Assembly: GCA_039798685.1 (NCBI GenBank)
Contig: JBDKFM010000019.1
Location: 1 to 20,205 of the forward strand
Direction of reading: 5' to 3'
DNA from: JACPGQ01 sp039798685
Lineage (GTDB): Bacteria; Patescibacteriota; Microgenomatia; Levybacterales; UBA12049
Length of the DNA: 20,205 bases
In this document: in pieces, positions 1-8,190 of the stretch
Layout: the number at the start of each line of letters is the position of its first letter
How positions within the stretch are numbered: the stretch's first letter is position 1
Made by a program: the position numbers and the translations under genes
Notes under the pieces: generated by a model
Database searches by the model: none
What the model was told of the DNA's origin: nothing
The model's input: only the letters and a program-made list of their open reading frames with translations

Positions 1-198
1 ACCGTTCTTCTTCATATTTCTTTTAAATTGCTGCATATCCATTCTCGATGAGAAGGATGATCGGGAAAATCCTTTTACTAAAGAATCTGAGTTCATTTGA
101 TTGAAGACTTCAGAGATGAATCGTCTCGATGCCGAAACGATAGTCTGGATAAGGGTGTCAAGCTGTGGTACTGACTGAAGAGTTACTGTTGTTTTCAT
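1..198 (-). CDS. Unknown protein, N-terminal part (runs off the window)
   Basis: A minus-strand frame opens with ATG at 196-198 and stays open for 66 codons to the window edge, so the C-terminus is missing. It begins MKTTVTLQSVPQLDTLIQ and is Ser-, Gln- and Arg-rich, with no membrane segment in the visible part. I do not recognise a family. The start codon directly follows a T6 run and a strong hairpin (205-242) on the same strand, and an AGGGG stretch in the 3' arm of that hairpin is the only SD-like sequence. Expression could therefore depend on read-through or opening of the hairpin. The open frame and fitting start make a real gene likely, but there is no homology support. Confidence 0.5.
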   Translation of the reverse strand, partial: MKTTVTLQSVPQLDTLIQTIVSASRRFISEVFNQMNSDSLVKGFSRSSFSSRMDMQQFKRNMKKNG

Positions 199-242
199 AA
201 AAAATGCCCCTGTCATTGCAACGAATGTGCAATTTTGGGGCA
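199..242 (-). terminator. Nested hairpin with T6 run abutting the next start codon
   Basis: Read on the minus strand, an outer 6-bp stem (TGCCCC/GGGGCA, 205-210 with 237-242) encloses an inner 6-bp stem (ATTGCA/TGCAAT, 215-220 with 228-233). TTTTTT at 199-204 follows immediately. This has the form of an intrinsic terminator for the gene ending at 285. The T-run touches the ATG of the next gene (198), and the only SD-like bases of that gene lie in the stem, so it could also act as an attenuator. Confidence 0.65.
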
Positions 243-284
243 GCCAAGAATGTACTGGATATTAACAACTGGGAAAACATGTTG

Positions 285-677
285 TCAAGTACCATTTCTT
301 ATAACGCGAATCGATGTCTGAGTCGCAGCAGTACTTTTCTGTATGGAAACAGTGTATGGTTTTTTACCTATGACTCCCTGAAGCACAACTTTTTCAGGAT
401 TACTTCCGGATGTATCAGAGCGGAGGCTCAGATGAAAATTTTTTCTGTACCAATTTGTAACAACATCGACGGCATCTGAAGTTTCGTAATGGATATATGT
501 ATTCGTTTTTGAAAGCTGCACACTTCCTGGGTAGGAAAGAAACGATGCGCCCTGCATAGATGAAATATTTTCTGAAAGCACATCGCGCTGGGGGATCCGA
601 GAGGAGGGAGATGCACGGAAAAGAAAAGCAAAGAAAAAAAGAGAGAGAAGGAGAAGAAAAAAGCGGACTGTGTTCAT
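285..677 (-). CDS. Small membrane-anchored or secreted unknown protein
   Basis: Predicted 130 aa when started at the ATG at 677 (MNTVRFFLLLLSLFFFAFLF), which puts a very hydrophobic signal anchor or signal peptide at residues 3-21. A short Ser/Pro/Arg linker follows, then a soluble extracytoplasmic part with pieces such as YPGSV, DVVTNWYRKNF and a Ser/Thr-rich end. The mature part (a YPG motif, then a helix with VxxWYRKNF, then strands) looks like small CPR and Gram-positive surface proteins, but I cannot name a family. An in-frame ATG at 710 is less likely because a TATAAT box (690-695) lies between the two ATGs. It has its own promoter and a terminator-like hairpin after the TGA stop, so it is probably monocistronic. 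Confidence 0.65.
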   Translation of the reverse strand: MNTVRFFLLLLSLFFFAFLFRASPSSRIPQRDVLSENISSMQGASFLSYPGSVQLSKTNTYIHYETSDAVDVVTNWYRKNFHLSLRSDTSGSNPEKVVLQGVIGKKPYTVSIQKSTAATQTSIRVIRNGT

Positions 678-689
678 GAAAACAACAGC

Positions 690-695
690 ATTATA
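690..695 (-). promoter_or_regulatory. -10 box for the small membrane-anchored gene
   Basis: A perfect TATAAT on the minus strand, 12 nt before the ATG at 677, would give a leader of only about 5-6 nt. No convincing -35 is visible (CTGGTT/TGGTTC at 17-18 bp is weak). The box supports the downstream start codon over the in-frame ATG at 710. Confidence 0.4.
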
Positions 696-723
696 ACCTA
701 CGATGAACAATTGAACCAGTTGT

Positions 724-1314
724 TTATTTCTTTACATCACCAGTTATCTGCTTTTCTCCAATACGAAGAGAGTTCGGAGTGAGTGTTTTCAGAATATTTG
801 AGCTACCTCCGTCAACCTGCCGCTGCAGACTACTCTCAATATATGATGTATCAATCCGTTGTAACATTCTCGTCAGCTCGGGATCATCACCTTTTATCCC
901 AACTTTCGTACGAATCTCAGAGAGAATCTCGAGCACCTTGGTGATTTCCTCTTCGGCAATCAAATCAACCTGAAGATGCAGCTCTTCCCTAAGACTTGCA
1001 ACCTGACCTGCGCGGTTCTGACTAAGAAGCACCAGAATCGAGAGAAATATCGCCTCAAGAGACACAATCATCGTCAGAAGACCAAAAGGGAAAGGATCAA
1101 AAGGCGTAATCCATGCAATCATCCCTGTATTTAAAACAATCCAGAGAGCGAACCAATAAACATGGAGTACTCCGAATGTAAAACTCCCGAACGCTGAGGT
1201 GACAGCATCCGCTATTTTCTCGGTAAATTTTCTGTGTCCGAGGGCTTTTGCTTCAAATGAGCGTATAATTCTCCGTCTTCTGGAGATTTTATCAGTTTGA
1301 GGTGTCTGGTTCAT
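724..1314 (-). CDS. DUF1003 family membrane protein
   Basis: A 196-aa protein when started at MNQTPQTDK (ATG at 1314). The longer frame to 1410 would overlap the upstream gene by 80 bp. Two membrane helices sit in the middle (around FGVLHVYWFALWIVLN and FGLLTMIVSLEAIFLSILVLL), linked by the short DPFPF turn. After them comes the family-typical SQNRA segment and a charged, helical tail with alternating hydrophobics (LREELHLQVDLIAEEEITKVLEIL), probably coiled-coil. This arrangement matches DUF1003 (PF06210), whose biochemical role is not known. It is the last gene of a three-gene minus-strand operon, 16 bp after the stop of its neighbour. No clear SD is seen. Confidence 0.85.
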   Translation of the reverse strand: MNQTPQTDKISRRRRIIRSFEAKALGHRKFTEKIADAVTSAFGSFTFGVLHVYWFALWIVLNTGMIAWITPFDPFPFGLLTMIVSLEAIFLSILVLLSQNRAGQVASLREELHLQVDLIAEEEITKVLEILSEIRTKVGIKGDDPELTRMLQRIDTSYIESSLQRQVDGGSSNILKTLTPNSLRIGEKQITGDVKK

Positions 1315-1330
1315 AGGCAGGTACCAAAAA

Positions 1331-1672
1331 TCAGGACTTTTTTTGTTGGATTTGCTTGGGGTAACGGATACGGAAACGGTCTTTATACCTGAGTCCCTGA
1401 AGAATACCACCTGCAGTCACACCGTTCAGAAGTGGAGATTTCAACAAGCTCTCGTATGCGAGAGCACCGACTGCAACAACTACTGAGAGAAGTACCCAAT
1501 GGTGGATATGGTATGTCCTGTGCCTTCCGTGAATCTTCAGATTCGGAAGAATCTCGATGTTCTTAAACTTCACTCTCGGAAGCTTATGCTGCTTTTTCTC
1601 AGGATGCGAAAACAATAGAAAGAGGTAGTAACCGACCGCAAAAGACACTAAAAAGATAATTATCGTCCTCAT
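1331..1672 (-). CDS. Small two-helix membrane protein with His cluster
   Basis: A 113-aa protein with a first hydrophobic helix at residues 3-22, a basic linker, then a His cluster (H48, H51, H55, H57, H58; GRHRTYHIHHW) just before a second helix (about 59-73). It ends in a conserved-looking GGILQGLRYKDRFRIRYPK segment. The clustered histidines at the membrane surface could bind a metal, but this is only inference. I do not recognise a named family. It starts 11 bp after the stop of the 597-aa gene without a clear SD, so translation is probably coupled to that gene. Its start is not in doubt, as the next in-frame ATG is far inside. Confidence 0.7.
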   Translation of the reverse strand: MRTIIIFLVSFAVGYYLFLLFSHPEKKQHKLPRVKFKNIEILPNLKIHGRHRTYHIHHWVLLSVVVAVGALAYESLLKSPLLNGVTAGGILQGLRYKDRFRIRYPKQIQQKKS

Positions 1673-1683
1673 ATATGATCCGG

Positions 1684-3477
1684 TTATTGTATGGTAGGGA
1701 ATATTTTGATTATTGTCAACGGAGCTGCATTGAACGCACCAGCCAGGTCTGAACTCACTTTATAGACTGAAAAGCTGTTGTTTTGGTAGACGAGCGGGAA
1801 GGGAAGAGTCCGGCTTCTGACCACAACGACGTATGAGATATGGTATCGCAGTGCCAACGCGGCAAACTGCGCATCAGTTAATCCTTCGTATGCGACTCTT
1901 GTCACCTCGCGGCTATGCAGGACATCACCACGAAATTGATTCCGTGCACCAGGAGCAACCGCATCAAATTTATCCTTCCACACTTCAGTATATTCAGGGG
2001 TAAAGGCGAACTCAAGCACCTCTGAGAGTGTTGCAAGAGTTGATCTTTCTGAAAAGACTCTCCAATCAGGCTCAAATAGCCACCACCTCTCAGGAGGAGT
2101 CAAGAAAAGCGCATCTTTTGCCGTATTTTCCTTCGCCCACATCTGCACAGCATACCAATCGGTTTTCTGTGGAAAAATCTGAATTCCCGGCCTCCATACA
2201 TCAGTCAACAGACTATACCAGGCAAAGAAAACAAACCCTGCAAGCACCAGCACCCAACCTGCAGCAAGCAAGATCTTCTTCGGAAAGAACTTTCGAAAAC
2301 CAACGATGATAATCGGTATTAACGGAGTAGGGGAGAGAAGAACTGATGTAACCTGAAGGAAAAAAACAGAGCGCGATACAGATCCATCATCGAGATCTCT
2401 CACGAGTGAACGCAGAAAATACAGATAACCGAAAAGGAGGATAAAAATACCAATTCGCACAATCTGAAACTGCACAAGGAGTGTGACCGGTAGCCACAAT
2501 GACACAATTACCTCAAGGCCAATCAGCACAAGTCCCGCATACATAAAATGAGTGACTGTCTCAGTATGACTTGAGAGGGCGCTTCGCTTTTTTATTAAAA
2601 AGTACAACACACATGCACTCAGCCCACTGAGTGTCAGAAAAAGTACGTTGGGAGAGTGTGAAAGTGGGTAAAATACTGTATACATCAGGCTGTTACTGAG
2701 TATCTGAAACCACTCCGGTCGGAGGCTCCAGTCCAAAGGAGATTTTCCGAATTTCCACAGCAAAACCGGGAGCGCACAGAGTACAAATAACACAAACCCT
2801 GGTACAATTTTCAGAGGAGGAATCTCTCTCCATCTCCCCTGAAGGTACCGGAGTGCAATATCAACACCAAACATAAAAAGCACAAAATGTACGGAAAGCG
2901 CATGAAAATTGTAGAGAATCCCAAGCATCAGAAAGCTAAGAACATACCTCTTTTTGAGATACCATTCAATTGAAAAAAGGAGGAATGGAAACACAAATGT
3001 CCTATTGAGTAAACTGAACTCAAATATCGGAAAAGCTGCAAATCCCAGATGGGGAAACACAAAGACAAGCACTGACAAAAATGCTGCGGTCGTATTCTTA
3101 AAGAGTGTGAGGCTCAGCCTCCATATCGCCCAAAATGTAAAATATGTCGCGACAACGTGCGTAAGAAATAAACCAATTTCCAAAACGCCTGCCTTGTAAA
3201 GTGGATGAAAGAGATACCAGAAGTATGAAAAATGCGTCTTCCTCAGCTCAAAAAACGGATCATTGGGGTAGAGAGCAGGAAAGACATCTTTCTTTACAAA
3301 CGGAATGTGAATCGATTGATCAAAGGTACCAAAGTAATATCCTGAAAGTGAAATCGTGAGCACTGCGAGTACAAGAAACAGGAGATGGCGGAAAAAAACA
3401 TTTTTCTCAAAAAAGGAGGCCCAATTACTGAGTAACAGTAGTTCCGTTCCGTTTTTCAGCTTTTTTGTCTCAGACAT
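1684..3477 (-). CDS. Polytopic membrane protein, GT-C glycosyltransferase-like
   Basis: A 597-aa protein with about 11-12 hydrophobic helices across residues 25-440, then a soluble C-terminal domain of roughly 150 aa. The plan of many helices, an acidic first outside loop (FDQSIHIPFVKKD, YPNDPFFELR) and a C-terminal outside domain is that of GT-C lipid-linked-sugar transferases and related uncharacterised proteins. The tail segment WAKENTAKDALFLTPPE followed by RVFSERST resembles the soluble part of DUF6798-type proteins, as far as I can judge by eye. It heads the minus-strand operon with the His-rich and DUF1003 genes. A -10-like AATAAT ends 5 nt before the ATG, so the mRNA may be leaderless. 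The substrate is unknown; surface glycan synthesis is the reasonable guess. Confidence 0.75.
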   Translation of the reverse strand: MSETKKLKNGTELLLLSNWASFFEKNVFFRHLLFLVLAVLTISLSGYYFGTFDQSIHIPFVKKDVFPALYPNDPFFELRKTHFSYFWYLFHPLYKAGVLEIGLFLTHVVATYFTFWAIWRLSLTLFKNTTAAFLSVLVFVFPHLGFAAFPIFEFSLLNRTFVFPFLLFSIEWYLKKRYVLSFLMLGILYNFHALSVHFVLFMFGVDIALRYLQGRWREIPPLKIVPGFVLFVLCALPVLLWKFGKSPLDWSLRPEWFQILSNSLMYTVFYPLSHSPNVLFLTLSGLSACVLYFLIKKRSALSSHTETVTHFMYAGLVLIGLEVIVSLWLPVTLLVQFQIVRIGIFILLFGYLYFLRSLVRDLDDGSVSRSVFFLQVTSVLLSPTPLIPIIIVGFRKFFPKKILLAAGWVLVLAGFVFFAWYSLLTDVWRPGIQIFPQKTDWYAVQMWAKENTAKDALFLTPPERWWLFEPDWRVFSERSTLATLSEVLEFAFTPEYTEVWKDKFDAVAPGARNQFRGDVLHSREVTRVAYEGLTDAQFAALALRYHISYVVVVRSRTLPFPLVYQNNSFSVYKVSSDLAGAFNAAPLTIIKIFPTIQ

Positions 3478-3482
3478 GCCTT

Positions 3483-3512
3483 ATTATTACACATCTCCAA
3501 CAAAAATCTCAA
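3483..3512 (-). promoter_or_regulatory. Promoter of the 597-aa gene operon
   Basis: On the minus strand TTGAGA (3507-3512) and AATAAT (3483-3488) are 18 bp apart, and the -10 ends 5 nt before the ATG at 3477. A transcript would begin at or next to the start codon. It lies in the 97-bp divergent region shared with the GT4 gene. Confidence 0.5.
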
Positions 3513-3536
3513 TTTTTCCATTTCTGGCAGCCTTTC

Positions 3537-3566
3537 TTGTGAGGGGTTACAAAAATACAGTATAAT
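3537..3566 (+). promoter_or_regulatory. Promoter of the GT4-GT2 pair
   Basis: TTGTGA (3537-3542), an 18-bp spacer and a perfect TATAAT (3561-3566), which ends 8 nt before the ATG at 3575. The expected transcription start is 1-2 nt before or at the start codon, and no SD is present. Confidence 0.65.
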
Positions 3567-3574
3567 AAATATCT

Positions 3575-4786
3575 ATGCGGATTGCATTTTTTACTGATTT
3601 TGTCGCACCTCCTCAAAACGGAGTGTGGACTTCAATCATCAATCTTTCGTCAATACTCTCGTCAATGGGACATGAAATAATTATCTTTACTCCAAAACCC
3701 TCGAGTAAAAAAAGCATAAAACTGGTCGATACACGAATAACCATAAAATTCCTCCCGTCGATCCCTGGATTTCTGTATCCCGACCTCCGCCTCGGATTTC
3801 CCGTCAGCCCCGATCTAATAAAAAAAATTAAAGCGCTAGATATCGATATTATCCATGTACACTCGCAGCTTTCTGTCGGTCTCGGTGGAGTGTTTATCGG
3901 AAAAATTCTTAAGATACCGATTGTCATCACGCAACACAACTATGCAATGGAGGAGGACTTTCTGGAGATCATAAACATCCACTACATGACAAAGCAGGTA
4001 AGTTCTTTTCTCTGGAAATATACAGCATTTTTCTTAAACCAAAGCGATAGGATTATCGCTCCGACTGAGATGATACGAACTGATCTTCTCAAACATGAAA
4101 TTCATCCTGAGGTGCGTGTACTCCCGAACACCATACAGGCACACGAAGTAAAACTGATTTCTGCTGCTCAGCTGCTAAAACTAAAAAAAAGTCTCCGTCT
4201 CAAAAAAAATGTCATACTTTTTGTAGGGAGACTTTCAAAAGAGAAAAGTGTTGACCTGCTGCTTGAGAGTTTCAGCAGAGTAATAAAAGAAGAGCCTGAT
4301 ACCTCACTCCTCATCATAGGTGACGGTCCACAATCAACGAGTCTCAAAAAACTTGCGAAAAGGTTGAATATCGCTACGCATGTTATGTTTACCGGAGAGA
4401 TAGATCAAGAAAAACTTCTCACAAAGGGCTACTATCAACTGGCGCGCCTTTTTGCAACGGCGAGCATGACTGAGGTACAGCCTGTGTCGCTCATCGAAGC
4501 CATGTATTTTGGACTCCCTGTGATCGGTATCGCAAAACTCGGAATTCTCGAGATGATGAAGAATACCGGCCTCCTCTCTATGTCACATAGTAGACAGGAA
4601 TTTGCTGATAATATCCTGAAAGTTCTGCAGAGCGACACGCTACATGCACGGCTTACGCAAAAATCACTCGCAAAATACAAAAGCACCTATGAACCAGCAA
4701 TTGTCGCAACAGAGTACGTCAGAATCTGTGAATCACTACAACGCATGAAGCGAAGCAGACATCAACAGCAGATCCTACTCTCATGA
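3575..4786 (+). CDS. GT4-family glycosyltransferase
   Basis: A 403-aa GT-B fold enzyme expected to move a hexose from a nucleotide sugar to a lipid or glycan acceptor at the inner face of the membrane. The N-terminal Rossmann half starts MRIAFFTDFVAPPQNGV with the usual GVxTSI acceptor-side motif and contains DIIHVHSQL. The C-terminal half contains FVGRLSKEKS (about residues 216-225), LLIIGDGP and the retaining-GT4 motif E-x7-E (E300 and E308, TEVQPVSLIEAM). The overall look is closest to diacylglycerol glucosyltransferases and other GT4 mannosyl/glucosyltransferases; the exact acceptor cannot be read. The TGA stop overlaps the next ATG by 4 bp (ATGA). The N-terminus fits the family, so the start next to the -10 box is secure. 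Confidence 0.9.
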   Translation: MRIAFFTDFVAPPQNGVWTSIINLSSILSSMGHEIIIFTPKPSSKKSIKLVDTRITIKFLPSIPGFLYPDLRLGFPVSPDLIKKIKALDIDIIHVHSQLSVGLGGVFIGKILKIPIVITQHNYAMEEDFLEIINIHYMTKQVSSFLWKYTAFFLNQSDRIIAPTEMIRTDLLKHEIHPEVRVLPNTIQAHEVKLISAAQLLKLKKSLRLKKNVILFVGRLSKEKSVDLLLESFSRVIKEEPDTSLLIIGDGPQSTSLKKLAKRLNIATHVMFTGEIDQEKLLTKGYYQLARLFATASMTEVQPVSLIEAMYFGLPVIGIAKLGILEMMKNTGLLSMSHSRQEFADNILKVLQSDTLHARLTQKSLAKYKSTYEPAIVATEYVRICESLQRMKRSRHQQQILLS

Positions 4787-5535
4787 AAAAAACATCAGAA
4801 CCACTCAGACATACAATAACAGCGATTATTCCAGCATTTGATGAAGAGAAAACAGTTGCTGACGTTTTGACCTGCGTGACAACGTCTGGACTGATCGATG
4901 AAGTCATCTGCATAAACGATGCCTCATCAGACGGTACAAGGGAAATTCTAAATTCATTTAAAGAGAGTGTTCGGATAAAACATCTTAAAATAAATAAAGG
5001 GAAAGGATATGCGATAGCGGAAGGGGTGAATATGGCCAAAGGTGACATCGTTATATTTCTTGATGCGGACCTCATCAATTTTTCAAAAACTCATATAAAA
5101 ATGCTCCTAGAACCAGTACTGAATAAGGGATACGTTGGTACCGTCGGTTTTATAACCGGTTTTCCCCCAAAAAGATGGAAGTACATTTTTTCACAAAGCA
5201 TCGGTGGACAGCGTGTCTATTACAAAAAAGATCTGATAAAACATCTGCCGGAAATGAAAAAATCCCGTTTCGGCATAGAAATTCTTCTCAACGATCTTTT
5301 TGAGAAGAAAAAAATAAAAAAAGTAATCCTCAAAAATCTTGATCATCTCCTCAAACATGAAAAATATAAAGGAACAAAGATGATCAAGGAAACTGTGAAA
5401 GAAGTACGGGAAGTTGGACAAACTATCGTGAAACGACATTTGACAATGCCATCCCAACAAGCACTAAAACGACAAACCAAATACATAAAGCGGGTGCAAA
5501 AATTGACCCGCGACATCTCCAAAAATCTCCGCTAA
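4783..5535 (+). CDS. GT2-family glycosyltransferase
   Basis: A 250-aa GT-A enzyme. It opens with ITAIIPAFDEEKTVADVL, has NDASSDGT (D46 region) for nucleotide binding and DADL (D94, D96) as the metal-binding DxD motif. GGQRVYYKKDL sits where the acceptor loop of dolichyl-phosphate-sugar-synthase-like GT2 proteins is found. There are no membrane helices. The last 70 residues are Lys/Arg-rich and helical, which could hold it to the membrane surface. The start overlaps the GT4 stop as ATGA, so the two are translationally coupled and likely work in one pathway, perhaps two successive sugars or a polyprenyl-phosphate sugar donor plus a lipid glycosyltransferase. The stop lies 4 bp from the stop of a convergent gene. 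Confidence 0.9.
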   Translation: MKKTSEPLRHTITAIIPAFDEEKTVADVLTCVTTSGLIDEVICINDASSDGTREILNSFKESVRIKHLKINKGKGYAIAEGVNMAKGDIVIFLDADLINFSKTHIKMLLEPVLNKGYVGTVGFITGFPPKRWKYIFSQSIGGQRVYYKKDLIKHLPEMKKSRFGIEILLNDLFEKKKIKKVILKNLDHLLKHEKYKGTKMIKETVKEVREVGQTIVKRHLTMPSQQALKRQTKYIKRVQKLTRDISKNLR

Positions 5536-5539
5536 TACT

Positions 5540-7084
5540 TTATAGTGAGTACCCAAGATCTGCGATGCTTTTCAGCTGCGCATCAGTAAACTGTGCTGAG
5601 TTTTTCTTGAGCACATAAAGACACGTCGGTTTATTTGAAAAAACAAAACGATCGTACTGAGAAATAAAACTTTTTGTCACTATAGAAAATGGCCATTCCT
5701 TGCATGCTCCATAAAAAAAGTCTGGAGGTTCATTTTTTAGCAGTTCCTCCCTGGCAGTGGAGTACCTCGGAAATCCAGACATCACCGATGTGTACCAGCT
5801 GTAGACATATGGCGATGTTCTATCGGCCTGCCAGTAAATAAGATCATTCCAGCCATCAAGAAATAACGTTTGCTGAGGAGTTGAGAGACGGCGTACTACT
5901 TCACCTGTCGTATAGTACTGATTGTATCCTTCATAAAAAAGCTGTTGGGAATCTGTTTTCTCTCTCAGATATGAAGTGGGGTTTCCCAGAAACGCAAGAA
6001 GTGAAAGAAAAAGCACGGCGGATATCCCCCTAAAAAGCCACACTCTCTCCTGCACCATGAAAAGAAAATATGAGATGCAAAAAAGAAAAAGGGCATACCA
6101 GCTTAGCATATGAAACGCTTCGTAAAATCCAACACCTGGAGGCGTAGGACGAAGATTCGCAAGTCCGAGACTGACGAAAACGATCCCGAGAAGAATAGCA
6201 GCGTGCTTTCGAGTCACGGAAACAAAAATAAGGATAAAAAATACAAGAGAAAGCACCATCTCAAAATAACGAAGAGACGTCATGCGTCCTGTAAAAAACA
6301 CAGCAACCGGATAAAAATAAGAACTGAGTACCCCAATCGCGGACAGGGGATCCTTCAGGTGAAATGATCTGTTTACCGTGACGACGTTAAAATAAAAATC
6401 ATTGAACGGAAAAAGAAGGAACATGCAAAGGGAAGGAAGTACAAATCCAACAAGCGATACCAGCCTCAGCCTCATCGTCTTGAGAGTTATCAGATAAACA
6501 CCATACAAAAACAGCACCACCGGCGCATATGGCTCCCTCATCCAGAAGATAAAAAACACAGCAAACGTACAAACCGTGAGATCAACTAATGAAGTATTTT
6601 TTACCCGCAACCCCGAAAAAACAGTACCGAGCAGGTACACGAGAGGATAGACGATAAGCGCCTCTGCTAAAAATCTGTCTCCAAAAAAATAAAACTTTGT
6701 TCCTTCATACAGCACAAGAAACACTAATGCGACTGGCCCAAACCTGCGGAGCAATAACAAGCCGAACACAAACGAGAAAAGATATACAAACACGCGGTGA
6801 AACACCACGAGCTGATAGATACTTGTGGGCTGAGTGAGTTCCTGCACTGCAGCGCTGACATACGCAGCAAGAGGCTGATGATTGAAGAAAATCTGTTCGT
6901 AGAGAACTTGTCCTTTCAAGATAAACCATGCGCCGACAAAGTTGGAACAGTCATCAAAACAACCGAACGATCCGATTTTTTTGTATGAGACGTAAGTGAA
7001 AAGTACAAACGAAGCAATGTAGAGTGCATACATCCAAAGATGTCTGAAAAATCGAAAGAAACCGTGCAATTTCATATGTATCAT
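5540..7084 (-). CDS. Polytopic GT-C-like glycosyltransferase (ArnT/PMT-like layout)
   Basis: A 514-aa membrane protein with about 10-11 helices and a short soluble C-terminal part. The first outside loop after the first helix has a DD pair (CFDDCS, D44-D45) and then YEQIFFNHQPL (H69-P71). This is the same order as the catalytic acidic residue and the K/HxPP-like motif in ArnT, PMT and GT39/GT83 proteins that use polyprenyl-phosphate sugars. The C-terminal domain contains LFLDGWNDLIYWQADR and FFYGACKEWP. Its ATG overlaps the stop of the O-antigen-ligase-family gene (ATGA at 7081-7084), so it is the third gene of a tight operon. Donor and acceptor are unknown; transfer to a surface glycan or glycoprotein is inferred. 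Confidence 0.8.
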   Translation of the reverse strand: MIHMKLHGFFRFFRHLWMYALYIASFVLFTYVSYKKIGSFGCFDDCSNFVGAWFILKGQVLYEQIFFNHQPLAAYVSAAVQELTQPTSIYQLVVFHRVFVYLFSFVFGLLLLRRFGPVALVFLVLYEGTKFYFFGDRFLAEALIVYPLVYLLGTVFSGLRVKNTSLVDLTVCTFAVFFIFWMREPYAPVVLFLYGVYLITLKTMRLRLVSLVGFVLPSLCMFLLFPFNDFYFNVVTVNRSFHLKDPLSAIGVLSSYFYPVAVFFTGRMTSLRYFEMVLSLVFFILIFVSVTRKHAAILLGIVFVSLGLANLRPTPPGVGFYEAFHMLSWYALFLFCISYFLFMVQERVWLFRGISAVLFLSLLAFLGNPTSYLREKTDSQQLFYEGYNQYYTTGEVVRRLSTPQQTLFLDGWNDLIYWQADRTSPYVYSWYTSVMSGFPRYSTAREELLKNEPPDFFYGACKEWPFSIVTKSFISQYDRFVFSNKPTCLYVLKKNSAQFTDAQLKSIADLGYSL

Positions 7085-8187
7085 ACTGGTGACCGTTCTC
7101 CATTCTGAAAACGAATTCCCTGTCCGAGCAAATACCAGAAAACGAGAAGCACCCAGACACTGACCGGATTAAAAAGAAGTACTGTCAGTAATCCGAGAAG
7201 AAGTGCTGTCTGAACAATATTTCTTTTCTGGTAAAAATCCATACTTGCATTCCACAACAGAAGAAAAAAAGCACCTACGCCGATAATCCCGGATTGGACA
7301 ATCATATCAAGAACAATATTATGACTGCTATCTACATAACGTGCACTAATGAAGCTCGCAAATCTGAGTGACTGTTCATGAAGCAGAAGATCAATATTTC
7401 CGAATCCTCCTCCTATAATCGGATGTGCAATAAAGGAAAGAACCGCCGCATACCAGATCTCTACTCTACTCTCATGAATATTACTCAGAAAATACGGGGT
7501 AAGAACCGTTGCGAGTACTAAAAGAAAAGATATGACTGTAATTCGGGAAAGCTTCGCCGGAAACCGATACGAGAAGAACAGAAAAAATGCCTGAATCACA
7601 AAACCCATCACACCTGAACGTGAGCCTGAAATAATAAGAAGCACTGTCAGAAGCAGGAAACAGAATAACACAAGTTTTTTAGAATTCTTTTGTATAAAAA
7701 GAAGAGGGAATACGACAAGCGCAACAGCAGCGAGACTATTCGGTTCTCCCAAAAAACCAAATGATCTCCCGACCACATTAACCCCGAAAAAAAAGTCACC
7801 ACACAACTGGATGATCAAAAAACATGTCAGCGCTTTTGCTCCGATATGCTGCAGGACATTTTTGTCAGCAAATATACTGAAGAGCAGCAGATGCCAGAAG
7901 AGAAAAATTCCCTGCAAACGGTAGGAATTGCCAAAGAATGAAAGTGGTGTTCTGAAAAAAATAAGATCAAGAACCGAGATGCTAAACAGCACAAGAAATC
8001 CGATCAGAACAGGATACGGGATATTCGGCTTCTCATGTCTCAGGAGACGGAAGAGTACGAGTAACTCAATTGCGATTTGCGCAACAATTACTTTTGGAAC
8101 CTCAAACTGCGAAGAACCGATAGGAAAAACAACAAAGGGAAGAAAGAAGAGGAGGAAAACAGTCAGATAAAATGGGATTCTGTTCAC
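7081..8187 (-). CDS. O-antigen ligase / O-oligosaccharyltransferase family (Wzy_C) protein
   Basis: A 368-aa polytopic protein with about 10 helices and the features of the Wzy_C (PF04932) family. These are LGEPNSLA (147-154), GSRSG (188-192), then after another helix RVEIWYAAVLSFIAHPIIG (from R241) with a GGGFG turn, and DSSHNIVLD (from 286) before GIIGVG. Family members polymerise or ligate lipid-linked glycans on the outer face of the cytoplasmic membrane, either to lipid A, other polymers or proteins. It is short for the family (usually 400-500 aa), lacking much of the large periplasmic loop. The start is GTG (8185-8187), 3 bp after the stop of the secreted protein gene. It overlaps the next gene by 4 bp. 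Confidence 0.88.
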   Translation of the reverse strand: MNRIPFYLTVFLLFFLPFVVFPIGSSQFEVPKVIVAQIAIELLVLFRLLRHEKPNIPYPVLIGFLVLFSISVLDLIFFRTPLSFFGNSYRLQGIFLFWHLLLFSIFADKNVLQHIGAKALTCFLIIQLCGDFFFGVNVVGRSFGFLGEPNSLAAVALVVFPLLFIQKNSKKLVLFCFLLLTVLLIISGSRSGVMGFVIQAFFLFFSYRFPAKLSRITVISFLLVLATVLTPYFLSNIHESRVEIWYAAVLSFIAHPIIGGGFGNIDLLLHEQSLRFASFISARYVDSSHNIVLDMIVQSGIIGVGAFFLLLWNASMDFYQKRNIVQTALLLGLLTVLLFNPVSVWVLLVFWYLLGQGIRFQNGERSPV

Positions 8188-8190
8188 AGC

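Noticed and set aside
204..479. Plus-strand 91-aa frame near the left edge
   Set aside because: It runs through the nested terminator hairpin and opposite the small membrane-anchored gene, with no SD or promoter.
610..670. Purine-rich stretch of GAGAGA/GAAGAAAA as a possible repeat
   Set aside because: It encodes the Phe/Leu-rich signal anchor of the minus-strand gene and has no regular repeat unit.
1315..1410. N-terminal extension of the DUF1003 protein to 1410
   Set aside because: It would overlap the His-rich gene by 80 bp and adds a non-conserved Ser/Lys-rich stretch; the ATG at 1314 leaves a normal 16-bp gap.
4719..5078. Minus-strand 119-aa frame across the GT4/GT2 junction
   Set aside because: It is opposite two conserved glycosyltransferase genes joined by an ATGA overlap; no own promoter is seen.
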